Source: Diogma glabrata
Taxonomy: Eukaryota > Arthropoda > Insecta > Diptera > Cylindrotomidae
Length of the DNA: 64,000 bases
NCBI GenBank assembly: GCA_963693315.1
Contig: OY856188.1
Span: forward strand, 162,522,002 to 162,586,001
Reading direction: 5' to 3'
The position numbers and the translations under genes are program-made. Shown here piece after piece: positions 48,870 through 59,560 of this stretch. Position 1 is the stretch's first letter; every line of letters begins with the position of its first letter. The notes under the pieces are model-generated. The model did no database searches, was not told where the DNA came from, and saw nothing but the letters and a program-made list of their open reading frames with translations.

Positions 48870-49612
48870 AATAGAGATATAATTTGAATGTAAACTATTG
48901 CAATCTGTTTTATAATTAATTGAATTGGGTTCTAAAGAAATGTGAGCAATTTCTTTAAATACTCTCTTTAAATGGTTAATTTCATAATCCAGAACAATAG
49001 AATTCTGAAAATCAAAATCATCAAAACATTCTACAGAATGACGAGCTAATGCTAATCTATAATTTTGACCGTTTAGTTAGATTCTTTTAAAGGTGTACAA
49101 TAATTACTTAATTTATTTGAAATATTTTGTCCTATAAAAGAATTACATTCTGAAGATGAAAAAATGGATTTTTTCAGTTAATTGTGGAACATAAGATAAT
49201 GAGACAAAAACTTTTTTAGTTAGTGGCAATTGTTCTGTAGATGATTTAAGTTTAATTTTATATGTATACAAAACTTTACTTATTAATTTATTTACTAGTC
49301 GAAAAGGATAATTATTTTTTAATAAAATTTTAGTAACTAAATCTATGTTTTTTGTCTAAAAGAACTGTCACTTAAGTAAAAAACTCTCCTAATAAAAGAA
49401 TAGGCTACATTTTATATCATTATATAAGGATGATTTGATAAGAAATTAAGAAATCTGTTAGAAGCTATATCTTTAGAATACCAATTTGTTATGATTTTTT
49501 TATTATTTCGGGTCAATAAAAGATCTAAGAATAGTAAACAACCTTCTTTTTCATATTCTATAGTAAAGTGTATATTATCATTAAAAGACTCAAAAAGATC
49601 TTTTTTCGGCAA
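48870..49612 (-). pseudogene. Penelope-like element, thumb and GIY-YIG part
   Basis: Minus strand from 49,612: LPKKDLFESFNDNIHFTIEY, EKEGCLLFLDLLLTRNNKKI, NWYSKDIASNRFLNFLSNHP, then NVAYSFIRRVFYLSDSSF, KVLYTYKIKLKSSTEQLPL, FVSLSYVPQLTEKI, and a C-terminal GIY-YIG endonuclease end (ALARHSVECFDDFDFQNSIV, LDYEINHLKRVFKEIAHISL, EPNSINYKTDCNSL). F-L-D-L-L and F..SNHP are Penelope reverse transcriptase hallmarks, and LDxExxxxxRxxxEixHI with NSIN fits the GIY-YIG tail. Several stops occur between 49,400 and 49,050. The catalytic part is at 52,850-53,096. Confidence 0.88.
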
Positions 49613-49639
49613 ACGGGTGTAAAGTTTAACTTTACTGCC

Positions 49640-49830
49640 GCTGGGGAGTAGCTAAAGTCTTTCTTTTTAGCTGGCGGCTGCAAAAGTAACGCCATTTTTA
49701 TTTTATCTGCCGGCTGCTGTAAAGTAACTTTCATATTTTTACGGCGGCTGTAAAGTAATTTTCATATTTTTGCGGCGGCAGTAAAGTAATTTTCATATTT
49801 TTACGGCGGCAGTAAAGTAAAATAGCATGG
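49640..49830. repeat. Minisatellite, GGCGGC-GTAAAGTAA units
   Basis: About five to six units of roughly 30 bp: TTTTACGGCGGCAGTAAAG followed by TAATTTTCATAT. GC-rich centre in otherwise AT-rich DNA. Confidence 0.88.
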
Positions 49831-49921
49831 TATTATTAATTTGTTCCAAACAGAACGCATTTCAGTTCATTTTAATGAATTAAAATCAATAAAAATTAAT
49901 TTCAGAAAACTTATTACCTAA

Positions 49922-50512
49922 AGAGCAATTTCACGCAAGTTCAGCAAATTTTTGGGAAATTTTGACTTGACCCCTTTTAATTTTGATTATTTTTTGTTTA
50001 TAGATAGTCTTTCATAAATAAAAAATACAAGTTCTCTTAGAATTTTTTATTTCGACCAGGGGTCTTCACAGGGTGCCCCTCAATTTTTTGTTATTTTGTG
50101 ATGTGAGTGCATTTTGACGAGCGATTGTAGAAAAACTACTGAATCGATTTTCATAAATGATATGTCGTTGAATAGGTATTAAAACAAAGTTTTTAAAAAT
50201 GTACACTGTTAATTTTTTGAAATAATTTTTAACGGTGTAACATAAGAAAAAAACGGTGTAATTGAAAAAAAGATGGCATAGCCTCTTTTTTTTTTTTTTT
50301 AAACAAAATTGAAGCTTATTTTATATCTAACAACTTGTGAAAGTTTAGGACTAGCGTCATTTTTTGTTTTAGAAATAAAATTCGTTGTGCATATGACTGT
50401 CGGGAACCAGTTTTTTTTGTTCTGAAGGAAAATTATAAAAATGGCGATTTTTAGATTCAGATTTTTTTTTTATGTTAAATATCAAATATTTTATTATTAA
50501 ATGAACTTTTGA
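49922..50512. repeat. Left long TIR, about 590 bp
   Basis: Complement of 52,185-52,772. Terminus GAGCAATTTCACG. Includes GGTCTTCACAGGGTGCCCCT, GATTTTCATAAATGATATGT and GGCATAGCCTCTTTTTTT. Just inside it (50,513-50,560) a second, same-direction terminus-like copy occurs (GCAATTTCAGTCAAGTTCAG), so TIR pieces are stacked. Confidence 0.92.
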
Positions 50513-50568
50513 AAAAGCAATTTCAGTCAAGTTCAGCAAAATTTTGCGACATTTTAATCGAAACACAA

Positions 50569-50810
50569 TAATCGAAATATCTTTGGCAAACTCGGTCGTT
50601 GATCTGGCAACAATCAATAGTCATGTTTGGTTGAGTTAAGATTGAACATATTTCAGTCACCCCAATTGGAAACTTTCAGGCTATCATTTACATTTATGGC
50701 AGAGTCTCTCCGGGCGGGCTTTATTAAAGATAGGAAAACAAATGACTTGTACAGTGTACTATCATCTGAAAAATTATTTATTGGGTTGCTGGTGATTTTA
50801 ATTTAAAAGT
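50569..50810 (-). pseudogene. LINE family A scrap (palm region)
   Basis: Closely matches 26,755-27,005: TGGCAGAGTCTCTCCGGGCG, ATTTATTGGGTTGCTGGTGA and TATCTTTGGCAAACTCGGTC. It covers the stretch around the catalytic motif, which is damaged here (TGAAAAATTATTT in place of the FADD codons). Both ends of the LINE are missing. Confidence 0.85.
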
Positions 50811-50826
50811 GAAAGTTTAATTTAAT

Positions 50827-51769
50827 TTGAAACTGAAAGAAAAATTACTAAATGATTTTGACGTTAAAGGAATCCTTCAAGTCAAATATCAACAATGGAA
50901 TACCACTGATCGATGCAATTTGGATACTTTAATAGAAACTGTAGAAGAATTTATGAAAAAATTTATTTACCGTTTACAAATTTTGATACCACACAACTTT
51001 AAAGCAAAACAACAATCTATATTCATTGAGGAAAAAAAAAAAAAATTTAGAAGCAGGAGAGTGCTTCGTTCAAGGGGATTTTTCTGAAAACTACGGCTTC
51101 ATAATTCAGAATGCGGTTCAAGGCTATTATTATAATAATTCACAAGCTACTATTCATCCATTTGTCATTTATTTTAAAAGGGCCACAAGTGAATATATAC
51201 AGCCCCGAAGTTTTATACTCATTTCGGATATAAACGATCACAACAGTACTACAGTCCATCTTTTCATTACAAAACTTATTGAATTCATCAAAACGCATAT
51301 AAATTCTAATATTACAAAAATAATTTATAACACTGACGGTGCACCTTCTCAATACAAAAATAAACATAACCAAATTAACTTATGCCACCATAAAGAAGAC
51401 TTTAAGGTTGACGCTGAATGGCATTTTCATGCTACCAGCCATGGAAAGGGACCTTGTGATGGAATTGGTGGTACACTGAAGCGTGCTGCACACCGTTATA
51501 GTATGGCGAGCGAAGATAATATTATTGATACACCAAAAAAACTTTTCGAATGGGCTTTAAAATGGGAATCTACCATGAACTTTGGATACGCCGATAAAAA
51601 TGAATATCAATTAACAAAAGAAAAATTACAAAATCGATATAAAAATGCGATTACTATAAGTGCAACTCAAAAATTTCATTCTTTTGTACCAGTAGATACT
51701 AAGACAATAAATGCAAAAATGTTTTCCAACTCAAAAAAAACTTTTGAATGTAAAATAAGTAAATAATTT
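50827..51769 (+). pseudogene. Transposase, unclassified DDE-type family, one frameshift
   Basis: The first frame (50,827-51,050) encodes LKEKLLNDFDVKGILQVKYQ to IPHNFKAKQQSIFIEEKKKK. A run of 13 A (51,033-51,045) shifts the frame to NLEAGECFVQGDFSENYGFI, IQNAVQGYYYNNSQATIHPF, SFILISDINDHNSTTVHLFI, IIYNTDGAPSQYKNKHNQIN, CHHKEDFKVDAEWHFHATSH, GKGPCDGIGGTLKRAAHRYS and the C-terminus KFHSFVPVDTKTINAKMF. The spaced QGDF, TDG and CDG acids are plausible catalytic residues, which is inference. The fold of an RNase H-like DDE enzyme is likely. I know similar uncharacterised proteins occur in insects and cnidarians, but cannot name the superfamily. An N-terminal DNA-binding domain is missing. Flanked by ~590 bp TIRs. 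If the frameshift were a sequencing error, about 310 residues would be open. Confidence 0.8.
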
Positions 51770-52029
51770 TTAATAACTGTATTTATTTTCACATATATAA
51801 TTTGTATGATATTTTAAAAAGTTTATTCAATAATAAAATATTTGTAATTTAATGTTGAAAAACAATCCTTTACTTTATGATTCCATAATAACATAATACG
51901 AACATAATACTTCTCCAGTCAAAAGTTCCTAAATAGATTTAGTTGTTTATACGGCTTTTTTGTTTGCAGTCAAGACTGTCAAATTATTTTTTATAAGAGT
52001 GACAAGTGATTACTAAAAGTGACAAATAA

Positions 52030-52240
52030 ACATTTCATTTTTTATGCCATCTAATACAAAGAAAATAATTGCAGAAGTGCTTTCGTATTCAAAAGAAACT
52101 TCTGTTTGTAAAATAAGTAAATCATTTTTGACAATTGTATTTATTTTATTTATTGTACTACATATATAATTTTTATAATATTTTAAAAGTTCATCTAATA
52201 ATAAAATATTTGATATTTAACATAAAAAAAGCTCCTAGTT
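52030..52240 (+). pseudogene. Duplicated transposase 3' end
   Basis: Repeats the end of the gene above in diverged form: PSNTKKIIAEVLSYSKETSV then CKISKS and a stop, against VDTKTINAKMFSNSKKTFE CKISK. The 3' flanks also match (TTTATTGTACTACATATATA versus TTTCACATATATAATTTG). The right TIR begins inside this second copy, so two related transposons have been joined. Confidence 0.8.
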
Positions 52241-52772
52241 TATAACGCCATTTTTATAATTTTCCTTCAGAACAAAAAAAACTGATTCCCGACAGTCATA
52301 TGCACAACGAATTTTATCTTTAAAACAAAAAATATCGCTAGTCCTAAACTTTCACAAGTTGTTAGATATAAAATAAGCTTCAATTTTGTTTAAAAAAAAA
52401 AAAAGAGGCTATGCCATCTTTTTTTCAATTACACCGTTTTTTTCTTATGTTATACCGTTAAAAATTATTTCAAAAAATTAACAGTGTACATTTTTAAAAA
52501 CTTTGTTCTAATACCTATTCAACGACATATCATTTATGAAAATCGATTCAGTGGTTTTTCTACAATCGCTCGTCAAAATGCACTCACATCACAAAATAAC
52601 AAAAAATTGAGGGGTACCCTGTGAAGACCCCTGGTCGAAAAAAAAAATTCTAAGAGAACTCGTATTTTTTATTTATCCAAGACAATCCATAAACAAAAAA
52701 TAATCAAAATTAAAAGGGGTCAAGTCAAAACGATGTTGAATCTTCGTGAAATTGCTCTAAAACATATTTATA
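52185..52772. repeat. Right long TIR, about 590 bp
   Basis: Complement of 49,922-50,512. Ends CGTGAAATTGCTC. Differences between arms are few (single bases and A-run length), so the two ends were homogenised or duplicated recently. Confidence 0.92.
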
Positions 52773-52849
52773 AAAAATTTGATGCATTAATTTCATATCT
52801 TTAAACAAATTTAAACGTTTGCCGAAAAAATAGTGTATTGGATTCGGAG

Positions 52850-53096
52850 CTTAAGTGACTCTTTGTGTTTCGTCTATAATTGTCTAAACTATAAACTCAA
52901 CACAAAAAGTACAACTTTTGCTCCTAATTCAATAATATACTAATAATATACCATTCAATAATATACAAATCATCAACATATTTATAAATAAAAGAAAGTT
53001 TTCTAAATAATTCAGGAATTTTTTCTGATAACAGTTTTTCCAAGACAATGTCAGCAAGAATTTGTGACAAACAATTTCCCATAGCTAAACCATATT
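52850..53096 (-). pseudogene. Penelope-like element, catalytic part
   Basis: Minus strand: GLAMGNCLSQILADIVLEKL, LSEKIPELFRKLSFIYK and YVDDLYIIEW. AMGNCLSQILADIV matches the Penelope motif preceding the catalytic YVDD. The upstream residues FYNQKY are on the far side of the composite element at 54,871, and joining the two at the 7 bp duplication keeps the frame. Beyond EW the frame decays into stops toward 52,850. Confidence 0.9.
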
Positions 53097-54863
53097 ACTT
53101 CGGTCTGAAAGACCTAAGTATTACATTCATGAGCTCAAAGTGAAATGCTTACCCCCACTTTTTTTGACATTTCTCGACGTTTTAGGACCTCCTGATTCTA
53201 AAAAAGCAAAAAAAAAAAAATGTATATCTGTCTGCCGGCCGCCGTCATTACCTACGCTGCAGGGAAAACCGCTGGAGGGATTTCAAATTTTTTTTTCTAA
53301 AAATAGGTATTCACAAGATACAGGTCCGAAAGGACGCTGTGTTCGATAACTGTACCAGAAGTGTGTCAAAAAAATCATTATGTGTGTCGAAAATAGCAAA
53401 TTTTCATATTTTTGGCTTAAAAAACGTTCATTTTAAATGATTACGAGTAGGAAAATTAAATTTGGAAAAATCTTGATGGTAGGGATTGGTATGTGAGATC
53501 AAAAACTAGATTATTGCATTATAAGTTTGTCAAAAAAATGTTTTTCAAGTGTGTCAAAAGAAAGATTTTTATTTATTTTTTTACCTAAGTTTTTGGAAAA
53601 AAAATAAAATTAATTGTTTGTTTGAAATGAGATTTTATTATTATTATTGAGAATTATGGCATTATAAGTTTGTCAAAAAAATGTTGTCAAGTGTGTCAAA
53701 AGAGAGATTTTTTTTATTTTTACCCAATTTTTTGGAAAAAATAAAATTGTTTGTTTGAAATGAAATTTTATTATTATTATTGAGAATTATGGCATTATAA
53801 GTTTGTCAAAAAATGTTGTCAAGTGTGTCAAAAAATAATTTCATTTATTTTTTAGCCAATTTTTTGGAAAAAATATGTAGCTGTTTTTATGACCTAAATG
53901 TAATTGAAAATGAAATTGAACATGGAAATTTTTGAATTTGTTATAGTTTTTGAAATATTTTTGGAATTTTGAAAAAGTTTGTATTTTTGATTTTGTAATA
54001 ATTTTTGCATTATCTTTAGAATTTCGGAAAAAGTTTTCATTTTTGATTTCGTAAGCATTTTTGGAATATTTTTAGAATTTTAAAAATATTTTCAATTTTA
54101 CATTTTGTAATAATTTTTGCAATATTTTTAGAATTTTGGAAAAAGTTTGAATTTTTAAGAATTTTTGGATTATTATTGGAATTTAGAAAAAGTTGAAATA
54201 TTTGATTTCATTCTAATTTTTGGAATATTTTTGGAATTTTGAAAAAGGTTTCAATTTGTGATTTTGTTATAATTTTTGCAATATTTTTAGATTTTTGAAA
54301 AAAATAGAATTTTTGAATTTTATATATATATATATATTTAGAATTTTGAAAAAAGTTTCATTGTTTGATTTTGTAAGAATTTTTGGAATATTTTTAGAAT
54401 TTTGAAAAATTATAAATTTTTGATTTTATTAAACTTTTGAAAAAAGTTTTAATTTTTGATTTTGTAATAATTTTTGCAATATTTTTAGAATTTTGGAAAA
54501 GTTTGAATTTTTAAGAATTTTTGGAATATTGTCGTAATTTAGAAAAAGTTTAAATATTTGATTTCATTCTAGTTTTTGGAATATTTTTGGAATTTTGAAA
54601 AGGTTTGCTTTTATTTAATTTAACAATATTTTTAGAATTTTGATTATAATTTTCCGGCAACGTATTGATGTTTCGTGCTAGTTTTGTAATAAATTTTTAA
54701 ACAGAGATAAAAAATACTTGTATTTTAACAAATAGTTATGTTTGATATACGTCGCTGCCCAAAACTAAAAACCATGTCCTCATAAAAGTTTTTTGCCGAA
54801 AGCTATTTGATCTTAATTCAGACCGAAGTCTTTATATCTCAGAGCTGTGAGATTTCAGCCCCT
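53097..54863 (+). mobile_element. Composite repeat element, complete copy with 7 bp TSD
   Basis: CCATATT stands at 53,090-53,096 and 54,864-54,870. Removing the element and one copy restores the Penelope frame, so these are its exact ends: ACTTCGGTCTGAAAGACC and GATTTCAGCCCCT. Near the right end CAGACCGAAGTC is the complement of the left-end phrase, giving weak subterminal inversion. Internally: CTGTCTGCCGGCC tract, ACCGCTGGAGGGATTTC, three TTTGTCAAAAAAATGTT units, and the long AT-rich minisatellite (53,930-54,640). No coding capacity: the 69-codon frame 53,140-53,349 is not conserved in the palindrome copies. Fragments at 333-655 and 15,411-15,965 and two palindrome copies belong to the same family. 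Confidence 0.9.
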
Positions 54864-54870
54864 CCATATT

Positions 54871-55372
54871 TTTTGATTATAAAACAAATTATTATATTGA
54901 ATATAATTGTTATCAATAGTACAAACTTCAAACATTTCTAGGAATTCATTTAAAGAAATATGTTCAACTAAATATATGTTCAAATATGTTCAAATGTGTT
55001 CAAATATCTTCAATTTCTCTCCACCTATCAATTATTACCTGTTTAGCGACATCTAATGGTATATTGGTAAATAAAGATTTTATATCAAAAGATATTAAAA
55101 TGTCATCATCTGCTAATTCTACATTATCAAGTATATCTTTAAGTTGATCCGAATTTTTTATGTTAAAAATACTATTAACAGTTAACGGTCTTAACAATTC
55201 AGTACAAAATTTTGATAAGAAATAGGCTGGTGAATTAATTGTAGATATGATTGGACGCAATGGTATATTTTGTTTATGTATCTTATATACTATATGAGAA
55301 TTAGTATACTGCATTTATATTTCAGATAGGACTGGAAGTAAAACTATTTGTTGATAGTTAAAAATTTCACAT
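54871..55372 (-). pseudogene. Penelope-like element, fingers part
   Basis: Minus strand from about 55,372: CEIFNYQQIVLLPVLSE, a stop, QYTNSHIVYKIHKQNIPLRP, IISTINSPAYFLSKFCTELL, RPLTVNSIFNIKNSDQLKDI, ADDDILISFDIKSLFTNIPL and DVAKQVIIDRWREIEDI, then EHISLNEFLEMFEVCTIDNN ending FYNQ. KIHK..IPLRPI, SPAYxLSK and SFDIKSLFTNIP (first catalytic Asp) are diagnostic of Penelope-like elements. The N-terminus is cut by a LINE A scrap at 55,375. Confidence 0.92.
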
Positions 55373-55374
55373 TT

Positions 55375-55500
55375 CGTTCCTTTGTTGAGGACTTGCTGGA
55401 CTTTGATCAACTTCCAGCACGAAGGGAAAATACCAGATTTATAAGATTTGTAGAAAATTTTAGTTAAACTGAGCGTGAGATCTTTTGTTTTGTTTTTAAA
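55375..55500 (-). pseudogene. LINE family A scrap (before fingers)
   Basis: Minus strand: LSLTKIFYKSYKSGIFPSCW then KL, VQQVLNKG. Matches LTKIFYQSYKSGIFPSCWKL of the 26 kb copy. Both ends missing. Confidence 0.85.
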
Positions 55501-55639
55501 AACATGTTTTTTTATTCGCCTATGTATTAAAGTGTTACTTTATTACTGTGATTTGCGGCCTTAAAGTGTCACTTTTCAAGCATATATTTTGTTGTCATAC
55601 CTACGTCTAAAAAAGTAAAAAACATTTGTGTTTGTTTAA
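55501..55639. other. No gene seen
   Basis: Short AT-rich joint between two repeats. Confidence 0.4.
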
Positions 55640-56010
55640 ATTTTATAAAAAATTAAAATTTTTATCAAAGCAACCATTAAATTCCAAATTTCATAATCCA
55701 ATTAAAATAGCTGTTATCATTTGTTGTCATAGTTATACAACAATTTGGAAAAAACAACAAATATTTTGTCAAAGGCAACTTTTTCCACATATTTTGTTTC
55801 AAAATTTATGCAAATTTATAATTTTAATTTAGAATAAACATTTTTTTTTTTTAAATATTTTGCTTGCGTGGAACAAAAATAGTATATGATGCACGGACGT
55901 AAGCTATTTTGAACTTAATGTGGGTGCAAATCTCGACTAGCGCCTTGATTTGCAAACTCCACGTACGTCCAAAATCTTTAGCTTTACGTCCTTGCATCAT
56001 AATGTAATAG
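55640..56010 (+). repeat. Dispersed repeat, partner of 22.6-22.9 kb
   Basis: Complement of 22,600-22,920. Carries ATGCACGGACGTAAGC near 55,890 and an inverted GCTTTACGTCCTTGCAT near 55,981, so this copy also has short inverted ends. Confidence 0.7.
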
Positions 56011-56246
56011 TGAGAGACTTAGTTGTTTTTTAACGCTTTAAAAGGGTAGGGGTAGGGGTTAGGGTTTAAAATGAAATTCCTTCATATTATATGCGACATT
56101 CTAGATTTGGGGTCCAAGACTGTCGAGTTTGAGGCAATATTAAATCTAATTCCTTTGGGATTTTGTCCTCATTATCTATGCCTGATCCCGATAAATTGTG
56201 CTATTTAAAGTAAGTAATGACAATTCGTTCTATCTAAAGTAAATAA

Positions 56247-56386
56247 TAGCTGCATTTCATGAAACCGTGTGATCCGGATCCGCTTAAATTTTACATGCAA
56301 ACTGATGTCTAAAAACAAAGTTGGATCTGATTTTGTATGTAAAACTTAAGCAGATCCGGATCACATGGTTTCATGAAATGCAGCTA
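56247..56386. mobile_element. 140 bp hairpin MITE
   Basis: TAGCTGCATTTCATGAAACC with its exact complement at 56,367-56,386. Arms of about 55 bp include GTGATCCGGATC. ATAA flanks both sides and may be a target duplication. Confidence 0.88.
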
Positions 56387-57115
56387 ATAACAACTCTCTT
56401 TAATAGTGAATTGACATAACTCAATTTTTCAACTCAGTCGTATACCCTTTTTAGCATTTTAGCTCAAGTCACAATTACATAATCCAAGGTAAGGCAAATT
56501 ACGAGTATAAACTTATTCTAATTGTTTTGCAACACAAATCATTCTTCGTCTCACTGAAATAATAATAAGAAAATGAAATAGTAAAAACAAAAACATAATA
56601 AATAACTTAAAAGAAAAGTTGATTTTACTGTCTTGAAAAGTAATTATTTTTGTAAACGTGAAAGCTTCGTTATGGAATAAAATAAATTTCAAGCATTAAG
56701 CTATAACTGCAATTATAAAGGTTTATTATGTTTAATTATTTCGGTTTTTTATTTAAATGAATAAAAAGTATTAAGAATGAATGAATTACCAAAACATGGT
56801 CGATGCTTTAATCGCTTTTGTGTGGGTTTTGTTAAATTAACTTTTATGCCTTAAGATTTATAATTATGCTTCTTAATTAAGTTTTAATTAGTTTTGCATA
56901 CAATCAATTGTCATTAAATAATTTGGAACGTTGGTTCTTTGTCTAAGTGTAATGTAGCTGTCTACAGTAAATAATATAATAAATGTTATCTATCTGAATT
57001 CATATATTATCTATCTACTGATAATAAATAACATTACAAGCTAAATTGGCTAATTATATTCTATTATATTCTATTATCGTATGACTTTTCTCTTGAATGT
57101 TGATAAAATTCTACA
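56387..57115. other. No gene seen
   Basis: AT-rich. Contains a short direct repeat ATTATATTCT (57,053-57,074). No supported frame. Confidence 0.5.
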
Positions 57116-59560
57116 ATCGGAGGAGGTCAGTGTCTAGCTTTCACTTCCATAGGTAAGCACAGGTCGGATTAATGATTTGTAAAGTGTGAGTTTGCACAAC
57201 TGCGAAAGATGTTTTGATCGCAAAAGTTTTGAGTATGCGTAGAAATATTTTTAAAACAAAGCTTTTATTTATTAAAAAATAAAAGTTATTTTAAGAAAAT
57301 GTAGAAAACTCTGTATGCGGCTGAAACAAGGGCTTTAATATCTGCCTGCGGCTGCATGTCATTTGACGATGTTATTACAGACCCGAGGTATTTGAAGTTT
57401 TCTACACGTTCCACTTCATAGTCGCCAGTATTCAGATTGCCGGGAGGTATATTCCTTGATGTTGTTAAAAGTTTAGTCTTGCCGGTGTTGATGCATAATC
57501 CAATTCGTTTAGCATTTTTTTCCAGCTGAGAGAGACTATCCTTAATATCGCTTGGCCTACGTCCGAGAAGCGCAATATCATATGCATAGACAAGAATTTG
57601 ACTAGATTTGTTAAATATGCAGTTTTGTGTCTCAATTCGGCTTTTTCTTATCGCGTACTCAAGCGCCAAATTAAATAGTACCTGCGCGAGTGCATCACCT
57701 TGTCAAACACCTGATGTTATATCAAAAGAGTCAGAAACTGACCCTTCGATTACTATTCTACAGTTTGATCCCGATGTTGTGAGTTTGCACAGAGAAACAA
57801 GTTTCGCTAGAATACCAAGGCATATGAGTGCGGACCAAAGGTTTTCGCGGATGATGCTATCATATGCTTGCTTGAAATCAACCTAGAGCTGGTGAATGCT
57901 GATGTTGTACTCCCAACATTTTTCTAGAATCATCCTTAAGGTAAAAAATTGATCTGTGGTTGAACTGTTGGGCGAAAATCACACTGATAGTCGCCGATGA
58001 TAGGCAAACGGGATGAGCCGAGCGAGTACGACATTAGCTAGTATTTTATATGCAGTGTTCAACAGTGCGATTCCACGATAATTCGCACACTTTAGGCGGT
58101 CACCTTTCTAATGTAGCGGAACAATGAGAGCTGTTTTCCATTCAGCAGGTAGTTCTTCTTGGTCCCAGATTGCAAGAATCAGATCATATATACGTGAGAC
58201 CAGAGCTGCTCCTCCATTCTTAAATAGTTCTGCAGAGATTCCATCGATACCTGGTGATTTGCCATTTTTTAATTTTTTGATGGCAGCTTCAACTTCTTCT
58301 ATTGTTGGGTAAGGGACAAAAATCTCCTCACTTGGCGGAGCAATTGCTCGAATAGAATGAACTTCATTCGTCCTATTCAGTAGGTCTTGAAAGTGGGATC
58401 GTAATACTGCCAGCACATCACGTTCACTTGTTGTAAGCTCGTTGTAAGCTCGTTGTTTCCATTTTTGATGGCTGTAAATCTTGGGTGGAAATCTTTTGTC
58501 AGATTCCGTGCATTGGCAAAGCACTCTTTCGAATTTCCATTAGCCGTATGTTGGTTGATGTTTTCGATACAGCTCTTCATGTGTTCGCGTTTCTTAGTCC
58601 GTAGGAATTTTGCTGAGGCTTTTCTGGCGCATAGATAATCAGTTTGGGAGCTTCAGGTATTTCTTGTTAACCATTTTTCTCGCAGTTTTTGTTTGTGCTC
58701 AATGCTTTCGCGGCACTCGTCATCAAACCATTCGTTACGTGATTTCGGTGGTCGTTTTCCGATTGTTGTTTGTGCTGCGGATATGATGGTTGATTGAAGC
58801 GTTTGCCATTCTTCTTGTATGTTTAATGGCATCTCAGACGGGATGTCATGCTCTTCGATGCTTTGGGTTACTGTTTTCTGATATCTACTCATTGTTTCCA
58901 GGTGTTTAAATGCTTCGACATTCCAGCGCGCGGTCTTTTTTGCTTGCCTATTAAATGTAGATGATAATTTGCACTTGTACCTTGTGGATTCTCTTATGAG
59001 GAAAGAAAGTGCTAGAAATTGCTAGATCATACATCATAGCCAGTTCAGCTGCGCGAAAGCCGTTATTGTTACTAGTATGATGCAAGATGTTAGGGCCGAT
59101 ATGTGTTTTAAGTTCTGCACTTCTGCCAATTTTCGCATTGAAGTCACCTACCACGATTTTTATATCGTGCCGCGGGATTTTATTGATGACTTCTTCGAGT
59201 TCTAGAAAGAACAGGTCTTGAATGTCATCTGCTTTGTCTTCAGTAGGTGCATGAACATTGATGATCGTTACATTAAATTTTTGCGTACGGATTCTGATTG
59301 TGCATATCCGCATATTAATTGTGCATGATAATAACATTCGATAACATGAAAGCCAACTCCAAATTGTCTTCCGTTTTCATGACCGCAATAGTAGAAAGTG
59401 TATCCCTGGGCTGTTTTGTGGATTCCACTCCCTGGCCATCTTAGTTTTTGTAATGCCCCTATATCTAGTGCATATAGCTATCGATTTGGTTTGTAAGTTT
59501 TAGTAGATCTCCTGGTCTTCTAAGGCTTAGCGCGTTCCAGGTTCCCATTTTTAAATCGTA
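57116..59560 (-). pseudogene. RTE-clade LINE, endonuclease plus reverse transcriptase
   Basis: Minus strand, start MGTWNALSLRRPGDLLKLTN at about 59,550, matching the MGTWNVRSL start typical of RTE ORFs. Endonuclease: CYCGHENGRQFGVGF, NVTIINVHAPTEDKADDIQD, IKIVVGDFNAKIGRS (GDFN), FPHKRIHK. Linker: NEWFDDECRESIEHKQKLRE. Reverse transcriptase: [120 protein letters not shown] and KLTLYKSLIRPVLTYGSES. The catalytic motif is A-Y-D instead of A-D-D, losing one catalytic Asp. Stops precede VDFKQ and QGDAL, and the frame shifts several times. The 3' end stops at TLTSS (57,116) without a visible UTR. Confidence 0.92.

Larger units (their letters stand above)
49613..52830. mobile_element. Nested DNA-transposon block inside the Penelope element
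   Basis: TTTTTTCGGCAAACG at 49,599-49,613 and its complement at 52,812-52,827 face inward. Between them are a minisatellite, long TIRs (49,922-50,512 / 52,185-52,772), a transposase pseudogene and a LINE A scrap. The outer 15 bp repeat may be the true terminus of a larger element or part of the Penelope sequence. No target duplication was proven. Confidence 0.6.

Noticed and set aside
56046..56066. Telomere-like GGGGTAGGGGTTAGGG stretch
   Set aside because: Single short occurrence without tandem continuation. Not enough for an interstitial telomere repeat.
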